Source: Roseovarius sp. (GTDB lineage: Bacteria > Pseudomonadota > Alphaproteobacteria > Rhodobacterales > Rhodobacteraceae). From it: DNA of 64,000 nucleotides. The translations under genes and the position numbers were made by a program. Below the pieces are notes generated by a model that worked only from the letters and a program-made list of their open reading frames with translations, was not told the origin of the DNA and did no database searches. Shown here one piece after another: positions 1 through 8,214 of the stretch. The number at the start of each line of letters is the position of its first letter. Positions within the stretch are counted from its first letter, which is position 1. The DNA lies in the NCBI RefSeq assembly GCF_030373445.1, contig NZ_JAUCYU010000011.1, positions 124,001 to 188,000 of the forward strand. The letters are read 5' to 3'.

Positions 1-1
1 C

Positions 2-331
2 CGCTACGCTCCGGGCTTCGGCCGCGACGCCATCCTGCACCACGAGGTGCTCACCCCGCGCGACCTCGAAACCCGCTTCGGGCTGCCCGATGGCCACGTG
101 CACCACGGCGACCTGACCGCCGACCAGGTCTTCTTCCGCAGGCCGTCCCCCCATTTCGCCGACTACCGCACACCCGTTCCCGGCCTCTACCTCTGCGGCT
201 CCGCCGTGCATCCCGGCGGCGGCGTCACCGGCGTGCCCGGCCACAATGCCGCCCGTGAAATATTGCGGGATTTCAAGAAGTTCGGCGCCGTTTTCAAACG
301 CCTCGACCGCAGAACCGGAGGCTTGTCCTGA
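2..331 (+). CDS. CrtI/phytoene desaturase-like FAD oxidoreductase, C-terminal part (5' end outside window)
   Basis: Only the last 109 codons are present; the frame is open to the left edge. The visible C-terminal motif GLYLCGSAVHPGGGVTG followed by GHNAAREIL is the FAD-contacting end of the CrtI/phytoene-desaturase/retinol-reductase family of NAD(P)/FAD flavoenzymes. These act on polyprenyl or other hydrophobic substrates, but distant members have unknown substrates. The gene ends 2 bases before the amidohydrolase-like gene, so the two are probably co-transcribed. Substrate cannot be judged from this fragment, and a carotenoid role is not supported because no other carotenoid gene is visible. 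Confidence 0.75.
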   Translation, partial: RYAPGFGRDAILHHEVLTPRDLETRFGLPDGHVHHGDLTADQVFFRRPSPHFADYRTPVPGLYLCGSAVHPGGGVTGVPGHNAAREILRDFKKFGAVFKRLDRRTGGLS

Positions 332-333
332 CC

Positions 334-1194
334 ATGGCCCGCCGGCTGATAGACTATTCCAGCAAGCCGCCGCTGCCCGAGCTCACCATCCGGCACGGCC
401 ACCTGTCGAACTACGAACGCGTCTACTCCAACGCCGCCGACGGCGGCGAGGCGCCCGACCTCGCCCGCTACCTCCAGACCTACGAGGACATCGGCGCATC
501 TAAGGTCGTGGTCAAGGCACGCGACCTCGAAACCACCTTCGGCACGGTCATCAGCAATGACGACGTCGCCGCCTTCTGCCGCGACTCCGGCGACCGCTTC
601 ATCGGCTTCGCCGGCGTCGACCCCCACAAGGGCATGGCCGCCATCCGCGAACTCGAACGCGCCGTCAGGGAGCTCGGCCTCCGCGGCCTGAACATCCAGT
701 GTTTCGAACACAAGCTCGCGATCAACGACAAGCTGCTCTACCCCCTCTACGCCAAGTGCATCGAGCTCGACATCCCGGTGAACATCCACTGCGGCATCAA
801 CTTCTCGACCCAAAGCAACATGGCCTATGGCCAGCCCATGCTGCTGGACGAGGTGATGGTCCATTTCCCCGACCTGCGCGTCTGCGCCTCGCCCCCGGGC
901 TGGCCCTGGATCACCGAGCTGCTGGGCGTCGCGTGGAAGCACAAGAACGTCCATATCGGCATCGTCTACATGCGCCCCAGGGTGCTGGGCATCCCCGACT
1001 CGGGCTATGGCCCCCTGCTTCAATACGGCAGGACCCTCCTGAAGGACCGGATCATTTTCGGCTCCGGCTACCCGAGCCTCTCCATCGAACGCGCCATCGC
1101 GGAGATCGAGCAGCTCGACCTCGGAGAGGACCTCACCAACGCCTGGCTGCACGACAACTGCGCCCGGTTCCTGCGCCTCGACTCCGCCCCCTAA
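334..1194 (+). CDS. Amidohydrolase-2 (ACMSD-like TIM barrel) family protein with degenerate active site
   Basis: A 286-residue protein with the overall pattern of the amidohydrolase_2 family: an N-terminal IDY segment, PVNIHCG (His152), a GWPW motif at 190-193, FGSGYP (242-247), and a C-terminal NCARFLRL. In working members the first strand ends in D-x-H-x-H, the GWPW motif is preceded by a His, and the FGSxYP motif has an Asp. Here these positions read D-Y-S-S-K (7-11), SPPGW (186-190) and FGSGYP (Gly245). Only one canonical metal/catalytic residue, His152, is kept. It follows the flavoenzyme gene by 2 bases. It may be a non-hydrolytic relative or use other residues; the fold assignment is firm but the activity is unknown. 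Confidence 0.75.
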   Translation: MARRLIDYSSKPPLPELTIRHGHLSNYERVYSNAADGGEAPDLARYLQTYEDIGASKVVVKARDLETTFGTVISNDDVAAFCRDSGDRFIGFAGVDPHKGMAAIRELERAVRELGLRGLNIQCFEHKLAINDKLLYPLYAKCIELDIPVNIHCGINFSTQSNMAYGQPMLLDEVMVHFPDLRVCASPPGWPWITELLGVAWKHKNVHIGIVYMRPRVLGIPDSGYGPLLQYGRTLLKDRIIFGSGYPSLSIERAIAEIEQLDLGEDLTNAWLHDNCARFLRLDSAP

Positions 1195-1506
1195 GACCCC
1201 GGCGAAAGGACAGGCCAGGGCTCCCTGCCGAAGGCCGGGCACGTCCGCCTTGCCCCGGCCATAACCCCATCACCAATCCGTGACCGCTCTCTGCGCCCGC
1301 CCATCGCGGCCGGGCCGGGCCCGTTGCCGGCGACCCCCGCGACCGCGGGCGGAAAACCCATGTTTTCACGGCCTCCGCACGCCCAACCTATAATTATCGG
1401 TGCAGAACAACGCACTCAAATCCTATAACCGGAATGACCCTGCCCGTTGTTATGGTGCTCGAACAAGCGCACGAAAATGCGCGGAGACCCAAACAGGAGA
1501 GGTTAA
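1195..1506. other. Intergenic region upstream of quaternary-amine ABC operon
   Basis: About 310 bases without a convincing gene. The left two thirds are GC-rich. The right end (about 1385-1435) is AT-richer and contains a perfect TATAAT at 1389-1394 and a second TATAA further right, so it is the likely promoter region for the binding-protein gene that starts at 1507. No clear operator palindrome was seen. Confidence 0.5.
1364..1394 (+). promoter_or_regulatory. Candidate sigma70-type promoter for the ProX-like gene
   Basis: A perfect -10 hexamer TATAAT lies at 1389-1394. The best -35-like hexamer is weak (TTTCAC at about 1364-1369, spacing 19). The position, about 110 bases upstream of the start codon, leaves a long leader. 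Sequence-only prediction. Confidence 0.35.
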
Positions 1507-2496
1507 ATGAAACAGAGTTTCAAACTGGCCGCGGCGATGACGGCCTTCGTGTCTGCGGGGCCCGCGCTGGCTGCGGATTGCGGCACCAGCGACGGCATTT
1601 CCATCGTCGAACTGAACTGGCCCTCGGGCGCGTTCCTGGCGCAGATGCACAAGATCATCCTTTCGGAAGGCTATGGCTGCGACGTCTCGCTCGTCCCCGG
1701 CGACACCGCCTCCAGCACCGCAAGCATGTCCGCCCGCGGCGAACCCAATATCAACCCCGAGCTCTGGGTCGATAACGTGCGCGATTTCTGGGACAAGGTC
1801 ACCGAATCCGGCACCGTCTACGAGGCCGGCAAGCCCTTCGCACAGGGCGGCCGCGAAGGCTTCTACATCCCCACCTACGTGGCCGAAGCCAACCCCGAGC
1901 TCAAATCCTTCGAAGACCTCGCCGAGTATGCCGAGCTGTTCAGCGACCCCTCCGACCCCTCGAAGGGCGTGATCTATAACTGCCAGCCGGGCTGGTCCTG
2001 CGAAGTGCTGGTCGGCAACATGTACCGCGCCTTCGGCCTCGAGGAGGAGTTCAACCTCTTCTCACCGGGTTCCTCGGCCGCGTTGGAAGCGACCATCGAA
2101 CGCTCCTACCGCCGCGAACAGCCCATCGTCACCTACTACTGGGAGCCGACACCCCTGCTGGGCAAGTTCCCGATGGTCTCGCTCGAGATGCCGGACTACG
2201 TCGAGGGCAACTGCAACAATGACGAGAACTGCGAGAACCCCGCCAAGAGCGGCTTCCCGCCGGGCAACGTCATCACCGCCGTCACCTCGGACGTGAAAGA
2301 GGAAGCCCCCGAAGCGGCGGCCTATCTCGACGCGGCCTCGATCGACAACTCGATCATCAACGAGGTGCTCGCCTGGGGCGAGGAAAACAACGCCACCGCC
2401 GAAGAGACCGCGATCCACTTCCTCCAGGAGAATCCGGACGTCTGGAAAGCCTGGGTGCCCGACGAAACGGCTGAGAAGATCCAGTCGGGCCTCTGA
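1507..2496 (+). CDS. Quaternary-amine/glycine-betaine-type ABC transporter substrate-binding protein (ProX/OpuAC-like)
   Basis: A 329-residue periplasmic binding protein. Residues 1-22 form a Sec signal peptide ending ALA-AD. The mature protein has the OpuAC/ProX pattern, including the early SIVELNWPSGAF segment, INPELWVDN, and several Trp/Tyr residues of the kind that cage quaternary ammonium groups in this family. Cys pairs (for example in NCNNDENCEN) may form disulfides. The start is set by AGGAGAGG 6 bases before ATG. It is first in a three-gene operon with permease and ATPase genes. The ligand could be glycine betaine, choline, carnitine or a similar zwitterion. The catabolic CoA genes downstream suggest a carbon-source ligand rather than osmoprotection. 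Confidence 0.88.
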   Translation: MKQSFKLAAAMTAFVSAGPALAADCGTSDGISIVELNWPSGAFLAQMHKIILSEGYGCDVSLVPGDTASSTASMSARGEPNINPELWVDNVRDFWDKVTESGTVYEAGKPFAQGGREGFYIPTYVAEANPELKSFEDLAEYAELFSDPSDPSKGVIYNCQPGWSCEVLVGNMYRAFGLEEEFNLFSPGSSAALEATIERSYRREQPIVTYYWEPTPLLGKFPMVSLEMPDYVEGNCNNDENCENPAKSGFPPGNVITAVTSDVKEEAPEAAAYLDAASIDNSIINEVLAWGEENNATAEETAIHFLQENPDVWKAWVPDETAEKIQSGL

Positions 2497-2508
2497 GGTT
2501 GACCTGAA

Positions 2509-2539
2509 GGCGTGCCGTTATTCTCCCGAGCGGCACGCC
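2509..2539 (+). terminator. Stem-loop between binding-protein and permease genes
   Basis: A perfect 9-bp inverted repeat, GGCGTGCCG (2509-2517) and CGGCACGCC (2531-2539), with a 13-base loop, lies 13 bases after the stop codon. The following bases (ACTTCTTTGG) give only a weak U-tract. It is more likely a partial terminator or mRNA-stabilising hairpin that lets binding protein be made in excess over the membrane subunits. Confidence 0.55.
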
Positions 2540-2579
2540 GACTTCTTTGGAACGATATCACGAAGGAACTCGGGGCAGA

Positions 2580-3446
2580 ATGTTTCCAGACGTACTAGAT
2601 GAACGAAGCGTCCGCATGTACGTGGACAACGCGGCGGACTGGATGGTCATCCACTGGGGCGCCAGCCTCGAAGCCGCCTTCCAGCCCCTCCTGCATCTCC
2701 TGATCGCGATCGAAGGTTTCCTGCTCTGGATGCCCTGGTACGTGATCATTTTCTTGATCGCGGGGCTTGCCTTCCTGGCAACGCGGAACTGGAAGCTTCC
2801 GATCGGTGTGTCCATCCTCATGTTCATGATCGGCGCGGCCGGCTACTGGGAAGAAAGCAACCAGACCATCGCCCTGATGCTCGCCTCGACCATCACCGCG
2901 CTGGTCGTGGGGGTGCCGGTCGGCGTCGCCATGGCGCTGTCGCGGCCCGTCCGCTCGATCATGCGTCCGCTGCTCGACGTCATGCAGACCCTGCCGCCCT
3001 TCGTCTACCTGATCCCCGGCGTCATGCTGCTGGGCCCTGGCAAGGTGCCCGCCCTGCTGGCCACGGTGATCTACGCGGTGCCGCCCGTGATCCGCCTGAC
3101 CGACGTGGGCATCCGCAACGTCGATTCCGACGTGGTCGAGGCCGTCTCGGCCTACGGCGCCAGCGGCTGGCAGAAGCTGTGGCATGCCCAGCTTCCCCTC
3201 GCGCTGCCCACCATCATGGCCGGGATCAACCAGACGATGATGATGGCGCTGTCGATGGTTGTGATCGCCTCGATGATCGGCGCCGGCGGACTGGGCTACC
3301 AGGTCCTGCAGGGGATCGGACGGCTCGAAGTCAGCCGCGGCCTCTTCGCCGGCCTCGCGATCGTCGCCCTCGCGATCATCTTCGACCGCATCGCGCAAAG
3401 CTATGGACGGCGGCTCCAATCGCAACTCCACATGGATGAAGGTTGA
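2580..3446 (+). CDS. Quaternary-amine ABC transporter permease (ProW-like)
   Basis: A 288-residue inner-membrane permease of the ProW/OpuAB class. An amphipathic N-terminus precedes about six membrane segments. The cytoplasmic EAA-type coupling loop is visible as EAVSAYGASGWQKLWHAQLP followed by LALPTIMAGINQ. The ATG at 2580 is preferred to the one at 2547 because a GAAGGAAC-like ribosome site lies upstream of it and family members begin near this point. It lies between the binding protein and the ATPase, with only 3 bases to the ATPase gene. It is a close functional counterpart of the permease at 42838. Confidence 0.87.
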   Translation: MFPDVLDERSVRMYVDNAADWMVIHWGASLEAAFQPLLHLLIAIEGFLLWMPWYVIIFLIAGLAFLATRNWKLPIGVSILMFMIGAAGYWEESNQTIALMLASTITALVVGVPVGVAMALSRPVRSIMRPLLDVMQTLPPFVYLIPGVMLLGPGKVPALLATVIYAVPPVIRLTDVGIRNVDSDVVEAVSAYGASGWQKLWHAQLPLALPTIMAGINQTMMMALSMVVIASMIGAGGLGYQVLQGIGRLEVSRGLFAGLAIVALAIIFDRIAQSYGRRLQSQLHMDEG

Positions 3447-3449
3447 AGC

Positions 3450-4301
3450 ATGACCCCGAAGATCGTGTGTCGGAACGTGTACAAGTGCTTCGGGCCCAAC
3501 AGCGCCGAAGCCATCAGGATGGCCCGGGACGGCCAGAGCCAGTCCGAGATCCTCAAACAGACGAAATCTGTCCTCGCCCTCAACGACATCTCGCTCGAGA
3601 TCGGCGCGGGCGAAACCTTCGTCATCATGGGGCTGTCGGGCTCGGGGAAATCCACCCTGATCCGGCATTTCAACCGCCTCGTCGATCCGACCACCGGCCA
3701 GGTGATCGTCGACGACACCGACATCACCACCATGGACAGGAAGGAACTCCGGACCTTCCGGCGCCACAAGATCAGCATGGTGTTCCAGAATTTCGGCCTT
3801 CTGCCGCACCGCACGGTCCTCAAGAACGTGGGCTACGGCCTCCTGATGCAGGGCAGGACGAGGAAGGAACAGGACGAGGCCGCCGCCCACTGGATCAGCC
3901 GCGTCGGCCTGTCCGGCTACGAGCATCACTACCCCGCACAGCTCTCGGGCGGCATGAAACAGCGGGTGGGTCTCGCCCGCGCGCTCGCCAGCGATTCCGA
4001 GATCCTGCTGATGGACGAAGCCTTCAGCGCGCTCGACCCGCTGATCCGCACCGAGATGCAGGAGCAGCTGATCGAGCTTCAGGCGCAGCTCAACAAGACG
4101 ATCGTCTTCATCACCCACGACCCCGACGAGGCCATGCTGCTCGGAAACCACATCGCCATCCTGCGCGACGGCACGGTCCAACAGATCGGCACGCCGAACG
4201 ACATCCTTGAAAATTCCGTCAACGACTACGTCCGCAAGTTCGTCCAGAACGTGAACCTCAACCGCCTGCGAGAGGCGCGGCCCGCCTCCATCCCGGCATG
4301 A
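3450..4301 (+). CDS. Quaternary-amine ABC transporter ATP-binding protein (ProV-like, without CBS domains)
   Basis: A 283-residue ATPase. Walker A is GLSGSGKST at 61-69, followed by Q-loop VFQNFGLLPH, signature LSGGMKQR, Walker B ILLMDEAFSALDP and switch His in FITHDPDEA. The N-terminal 45 residues, including the helix before the first strand, are typical of ProV/OpuAA. Full-length ProV-type ATPases (about 400 residues) carry tandem CBS domains that sense ionic strength. This one stops about 40 residues after the nucleotide-binding core, so osmotic gating through CBS is not expected. The ATPase at 41594 in the second system does have the extra C-terminal region. Confidence 0.9.
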   Translation: MTPKIVCRNVYKCFGPNSAEAIRMARDGQSQSEILKQTKSVLALNDISLEIGAGETFVIMGLSGSGKSTLIRHFNRLVDPTTGQVIVDDTDITTMDRKELRTFRRHKISMVFQNFGLLPHRTVLKNVGYGLLMQGRTRKEQDEAAAHWISRVGLSGYEHHYPAQLSGGMKQRVGLARALASDSEILLMDEAFSALDPLIRTEMQEQLIELQAQLNKTIVFITHDPDEAMLLGNHIAILRDGTVQQIGTPNDILENSVNDYVRKFVQNVNLNRLREARPASIPA

Positions 4302-4421
4302 CGCGCGCCGGGGCGCATGTGCGCGGGCGCAGTCCGTCCTGATCGAACCTGCGCGAAACACCGCATAAGAAACCAGCCCCGGCGCATCGCCGCCTGGGGA
4401 CCATATCCGGAGGGCAAAATT

Positions 4422-5183
4422 ATGAGATTGAAGGGAAAAACCGCGCTCGTCACCGGCGCCGGCGGGCCGATGGGATCGGCCATCGCGAAACGCTTCGCGC
4501 AAGAGGGGGCCTCGCTCATCCTCACCGACATCTCCCAGCGCCGCCTGCAGGAAAGCGTCGCCGAAACCGAGGCCGCCCTCACCGAAGGCGCCCGGCTCTA
4601 CAGCGAACGCGGCAGCGTGCTCGTCCGGGAAGAGGCCGCCTCCGTCGTCGAGAACGGCACCCGGGAAGCGGGCGAGATCGACATCCTCATGAACATCGTC
4701 GGCGGCGTCCGCAGCGCCCAGCTCTTCGAGCCCTTCCTCACCATGTCCGAACAGCGCTGGGACGAGACGATGGCCCTGAACCTCAAGGGCAATTTCCACC
4801 TCGTCCAGCTCGTCGCCCCCGGCATGCTCGAACGCAAGTACGGCCGTATCGTCAACATCGCCTCGATCATCTTCGCCGGCGCCGAGGGCCAGGTCGACTA
4901 CGGCGCCGCCAAGGCCGCCGTCGCCTCCATGACCCGCAGCCTCGCCCTCGAATTCGCCCCGCACGTCACCGTCAACTGCATGTCCCCCGCCACCATCAAG
5001 ACCTCGGTGATCGAACGCCTCTCCGAAGAGGAAAAGCGCCAGTGGCGCGAGAAGACCGTCCTCAAGCGCTTCGGCGAGCGGGAAGAGATCGCCTCGGCCG
5101 CGCTCTTCCTCGCCAGCGACGACTCCTCCTACATGACGGGCGAAATCATGTCCGTCGCCGGCGGCGTCTGGCCCGCCCTTTGA
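4422..5183 (+). CDS. SDR-family NAD(P)-dependent oxidoreductase
   Basis: A 253-residue classical short-chain dehydrogenase. The nucleotide-binding motif TGAGGPMGSAIA lies near the N-terminus, and NIASIIFAG supplies the catalytic Ser region. YGAAK carries the Tyr and Lys pair. It likely oxidises a hydroxy group, possibly of a 3-hydroxyacyl-CoA, given the CoA-transferase 21 bases downstream and crotonases beyond. The ATG at 4422 has GGAGGG 8-10 bases upstream and the protein starts correctly just before the Rossmann strand; earlier in-frame codons give a non-conserved extension. Substrate is unknown. Confidence 0.87.
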   Translation: MRLKGKTALVTGAGGPMGSAIAKRFAQEGASLILTDISQRRLQESVAETEAALTEGARLYSERGSVLVREEAASVVENGTREAGEIDILMNIVGGVRSAQLFEPFLTMSEQRWDETMALNLKGNFHLVQLVAPGMLERKYGRIVNIASIIFAGAEGQVDYGAAKAAVASMTRSLALEFAPHVTVNCMSPATIKTSVIERLSEEEKRQWREKTVLKRFGEREEIASAALFLASDDSSYMTGEIMSVAGGVWPAL

Positions 5184-5204
5184 AGGCCCGTGAAGGAGAC
5201 CCCG

Positions 5205-6326
5205 ATGGCCAACCCGGAAGACGCCCCCCTGCTCGACGGCATCCGCGTCGTCGAGATGGGCCAGTACATCCCGGCCCCCTATGCCGGGCTGATGCTCTCC
5301 GAGCTCGGCGCCGACGTCATCAAGATCGAGCCGCCCGCCGGCGACCCAATGCGCCACCTCGGCACCGCCCGCATCGACGGGACGGCCCCCGGCTACCACG
5401 CCATGAACGGCGGCAAGCGGGTCACCTTCCTCGACCTCAAGACCGACGCGCACCGCCAGATTGCCCTCGACCTGATCGCGCAGGCCGACGTGCTCATCGA
5501 ATCCTACCGCCCCGGCGTGCTCGACCGTCTCGGGCTGGGCCGCGACGTGCTCACGCGAACCAACCCCGCACTCGTCCATTGCAGCATCTCGGGCTTCGGC
5601 CAGACCGGCCCCTATGCCGCCAAGGCCGGGCACGACCTCAACTACATGGCCGCCGCCGGCGCGCTCCATGTATCGGGCACGCCCGAAACCCCGGTGATCG
5701 CCCGCACGCCGATTTCCGACTATGCCTCCGCCATGCAGGGCGCCACCACCATCCTCGCTGCCCTCCTGCGGCGCGGGCGCACGGGCCTCGGCGCCCATAT
5801 CGATGTCAGCATGACCGACACGGCCCTGTCCTGGCAAAGCCATATCCTCGCCGCCGCCATGGCGGGCGAGCGTCCCGAACGGGGCCGCGATTTCGAAGAT
5901 GGCGGCCTCGCCGCCTACAACATCTACCGCACGAGCGATGACCGCTTCATCGGCCTCGGCGCCGAAGAACCCAAGTTCTGGAAGAATTTCTGCCACGCCA
6001 TCGGCCGCGAGGACTGGCTCGAACGGTTCCGCGAACCCATGCCCCAGCTCGACCTCTCGGCCGACCTCGCAGCGCTTTTCCAGGCGAAACCCGCCGCCGA
6101 ATGGGCGGCCCTTCTCGAACCGGCGGATTGCTGTTTCCAGCTCCTGCTGACCTTCGAAGAGGCGCTCGAATGGCCCCAGTTCGTCGAGCGTCGGATCTTC
6201 CACCGCACCAGCGACGGCGCGGTTCACGTCCTCTTCCCCGCCTGGATCGACAACCGGCCGCCCAGGGCAAGAGAGGCCTACCGCCAGTGCGACCCCGACG
6301 AGATAGGCAAGGCCTGGACAGACTGA
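5205..6326 (+). CDS. CaiB/BaiF family CoA-transferase (class III)
   Basis: A 373-residue class III CoA-transferase. Visible family marks are GIRVVEMGQYIPAPYAG at the N-terminus, LGADVIKIEPPAGDPMR, DVLIESYRPG, CSISGFGQTGPYA, and GHDLNYMA, in which the Asp corresponds to the nucleophile that forms the aspartyl-CoA thioester. The enzyme moves CoA between carboxylic acids without ATP. With the crotonases, the two CaiC-like ligases and the betaine-type ABC transporter it suggests a carnitine-like acid pathway. The start at 5205 is chosen for AAGGAGA 8 bases upstream. It is slightly shorter than CaiB (about 400 residues). Confidence 0.88.
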   Translation: MANPEDAPLLDGIRVVEMGQYIPAPYAGLMLSELGADVIKIEPPAGDPMRHLGTARIDGTAPGYHAMNGGKRVTFLDLKTDAHRQIALDLIAQADVLIESYRPGVLDRLGLGRDVLTRTNPALVHCSISGFGQTGPYAAKAGHDLNYMAAAGALHVSGTPETPVIARTPISDYASAMQGATTILAALLRRGRTGLGAHIDVSMTDTALSWQSHILAAAMAGERPERGRDFEDGGLAAYNIYRTSDDRFIGLGAEEPKFWKNFCHAIGREDWLERFREPMPQLDLSADLAALFQAKPAAEWAALLEPADCCFQLLLTFEEALEWPQFVERRIFHRTSDGAVHVLFPAWIDNRPPRAREAYRQCDPDEIGKAWTD

Positions 6327-6336
6327 CCAGATGAAA

Positions 6337-6362
6337 ACGGGCGCGCCGAAAGACGCGCCCGT
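6337..6362 (-). terminator. Rho-independent terminator between convergent genes
   Basis: A perfect 9-bp stem, ACGGGCGCG (6337-6345) with CGCGCCCGT (6354-6362), and an 8-base loop sit between the CoA-transferase (plus) and the crotonase (minus). On the minus strand the stem is followed by UUUU, so it terminates the leftward operon best. It may also slow rightward transcription. Confidence 0.75.
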
Positions 6363-6381
6363 AAACCATGCGGCAAACCGG

Positions 6382-7158
6382 TCAGAACTCGACGTCGCTG
6401 TTCTTCACATCCGTCACCAGCCGCTGAAGCCGGTAGATATGCTCGCCCACCGCCAGCCCCGTGTCGTGGTCGAGGTTCTCGGTGCAGAGGTACGATTCCA
6501 TTTCCGTCCGGATGGCAGAGGCGGGGTGCTCCGCGATCCCCGCCGCGATTTCTTCCGCGAACCGCATCACGTCCTCGTCGGGCACCACGTGGTTGATCAG
6601 GTGCACCGCCTCGGCCCGTTTCGCGTCGATCGGCTTGCCGGTCAGCACCATTTCAAGCGCAACGTTGCGGGGCAGGTGCTTCTGGATAAGGGTCAGGCCA
6701 CTGGTCCCGCCCATTCCGAAGCTTATTTCGGGAAAACCGAACTTGGCCGAGGCACCGGCAATCCGGATATCGCTGTGATGCAGCAGGTACATCAACCCCC
6801 GGCCAAGGCACCAGCCATTGACGGCGGCGATCACGGGCTTGCGCCGGCGAAATGCCATCGCGGCCCGGTCATCGCCCGGATAACCCATTTCCTTCTCGTT
6901 ATGGTGCTCGGGAAAGAAATGCCGCTCGAGCCGTTCCGCGGGCGGGGCGAGGCGCTGCTCGAACTTCATGTCGTCGCCTGCCGAAAACGCCTTCTCTCCG
7001 GCGCCGGAGATCACGCCGACCTTCACCTCCGGGTCACTCTCGAACCGCTTCAGCGCCTTCAGGAATTCCCGGTGCATCGGCGGGTCGAAAACATTCACCT
7101 TGCCGTTCTCGATCCGGAAATACCCGATATGGCCTTTGGTTTCGTAGATCAGCGGCAT
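6382..7158 (-). CDS. Enoyl-CoA hydratase/isomerase (crotonase) family protein
   Basis: A 258-residue crotonase-fold protein. The oxyanion-hole segment is KAFSAGDDMKFE, and the second is GWCLGRGLMYLLHHSD. The acid/base region FGFPEISFGMGG keeps a Glu at the usual catalytic place. Family members add water to enoyl-CoA or isomerise or racemise acyl-CoA; CaiD is the carnitine-pathway example. It is the last gene of a leftward pair with the crotonase upstream, and a terminator follows it. Which CoA ester it uses cannot be told. Confidence 0.86.
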   Translation of the reverse strand: MPLIYETKGHIGYFRIENGKVNVFDPPMHREFLKALKRFESDPEVKVGVISGAGEKAFSAGDDMKFEQRLAPPAERLERHFFPEHHNEKEMGYPGDDRAAMAFRRRKPVIAAVNGWCLGRGLMYLLHHSDIRIAGASAKFGFPEISFGMGGTSGLTLIQKHLPRNVALEMVLTGKPIDAKRAEAVHLINHVVPDEDVMRFAEEIAAGIAEHPASAIRTEMESYLCTENLDHDTGLAVGEHIYRLQRLVTDVKNSDVEF

Positions 7159-7201
7159 CTCGTCCTCCCGCGCTCCCGGTTGTCACATCTCGCGGCGCGT
7201 C

Positions 7202-8008
7202 TCAAAGCGGCACGTCCTTCGGAAACACCGGGTCGCGCTTTTCCTTGAACGAGGCGACGCCTTCGCGCACCTCGGGGCCCATGAAACCGATATACTCCAG
7301 CGCCAGCGAGGTATCGAAGATCGGCCCCGCCTGCCGCAGCCAGTTGTTGAGCGAATACTTGGTCCACCGCACGGCGCTCTGCGCCCCGTCGGCCAGCCGG
7401 ATCGCCACGCCAAGGGATTTCTCCTCGAGCTCCTCGTCCTCGACGGCCATCGACAGAAGCCCGATCCGCTCGGCCTCTTCGCCGGCAAGCTGGTCGCAGG
7501 TCAGCAGATAGTACTTGGCCTTCGCCATGCCGCACAGCAGGGGCCAGATGATGGCCGCGTGATCGCCGGCGGCAACGCCGAGCCGCGTGTGCCCGTCGAT
7601 CAGCTTGCAGGTCTTCGTGGCGATCGAGACGTCGGCCAGAAGGCCCACGACGATCCCGGCCCCGGCGGCGGCCCCGCGCATCGCGCTGACGACGGGCTTG
7701 CTGCAGTTGAGGATGTTGTAGACAAGGTCGCGCGCTTCCTTCCAGCTTCCCAGCAGAACCTGGTAATCATCGGCCACCGCCTCGACGGCGTCAAAGCTGC
7801 CCCCGGCCGAGAACACCTTGCCCGCGCCGGTCACCAGCACCGAATGCACGCTCGGATCCTCGTCGATATCCCGCCAGATCGTGACAAGCTCGCGGGCCAT
7901 CACCTCGTCAACCGTGTTCATCTTGCCGTTGGTCATGGTGACGCGAAGCACGTGCGGGTGCGGGCGGTCGCAGACAAGGCGCTGGTATTTGTCGAAACGG
8001 TCGGTCAA
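7202..8008 (-). CDS. Enoyl-CoA hydratase/isomerase (crotonase) family protein, TTG start
   Basis: A 268-residue crotonase with the oxyanion segment KVFSAGGSFDAVE and a second one in CSKPVVSAMRGAAAGAGIVV. The region that usually reads FGxPE is replaced by DGHTRLGVAAGDHA, as in some divergent crotonases, so catalysis may differ from hydration. The start is placed at a TTG at 8008 because AAGGAG lies 7 bases before it and homologous sequence begins here (TDRFDKYQ). Starting at the far upstream ATG would add 41 unrelated residues. It is transcribed with the crotonase at 6382-7158. Confidence 0.82.
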   Translation of the reverse strand: MTDRFDKYQRLVCDRPHPHVLRVTMTNGKMNTVDEVMARELVTIWRDIDEDPSVHSVLVTGAGKVFSAGGSFDAVEAVADDYQVLLGSWKEARDLVYNILNCSKPVVSAMRGAAAGAGIVVGLLADVSIATKTCKLIDGHTRLGVAAGDHAAIIWPLLCGMAKAKYYLLTCDQLAGEEAERIGLLSMAVEDEELEEKSLGVAIRLADGAQSAVRWTKYSLNNWLRQAGPIFDTSLALEYIGFMGPEVREGVASFKEKRDPVFPKDVPL

Positions 8009-8101
8009 TGCGGTACTCCTTGGGCTTTTGCCGACGTTTATGCCAAGCCGGGCGGGCAGGGGGCCAATAGAGTTTGGAACCCTGATCGCATAGCGTCGGT
8101 T

Positions 8102-8116
8102 ATGGGTGGCACCCAT
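8102..8116. promoter_or_regulatory. 15-base perfect palindrome in divergent promoter region
   Basis: ATGGGTG-G-CACCCAT is a complete palindrome around a single central base, lying between the divergent crotonase (start 8008) and thioesterase (start about 8215). Size, symmetry and position fit an operator for a dimeric regulator. No regulator gene is adjacent; the LysR at 13582 is the nearest candidate. Confidence 0.45.
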
Positions 8117-8214
8117 CACCCCGGCGCGCACCCGACTTTCCCATTAGAGATTGGCCGGCGCCCGGGCGGCGCTCCAGTATGGCCGGCGAAACGACAGCAA
8201 GGCAGGTTCCGCGC

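Noticed and set aside
1..331. Carotenoid biosynthesis role for the first gene
   Set aside because: Only the C-terminus is visible and no other carotenoid gene is nearby; distant family members have other roles.
2595..6227. 1210-codon open frame on the minus strand
   Set aside because: It is antisense to permease, ATPase, SDR and CoA-transferase genes that all show strong family motifs; its translation is low-complexity and typical of GC-rich shadow frames.
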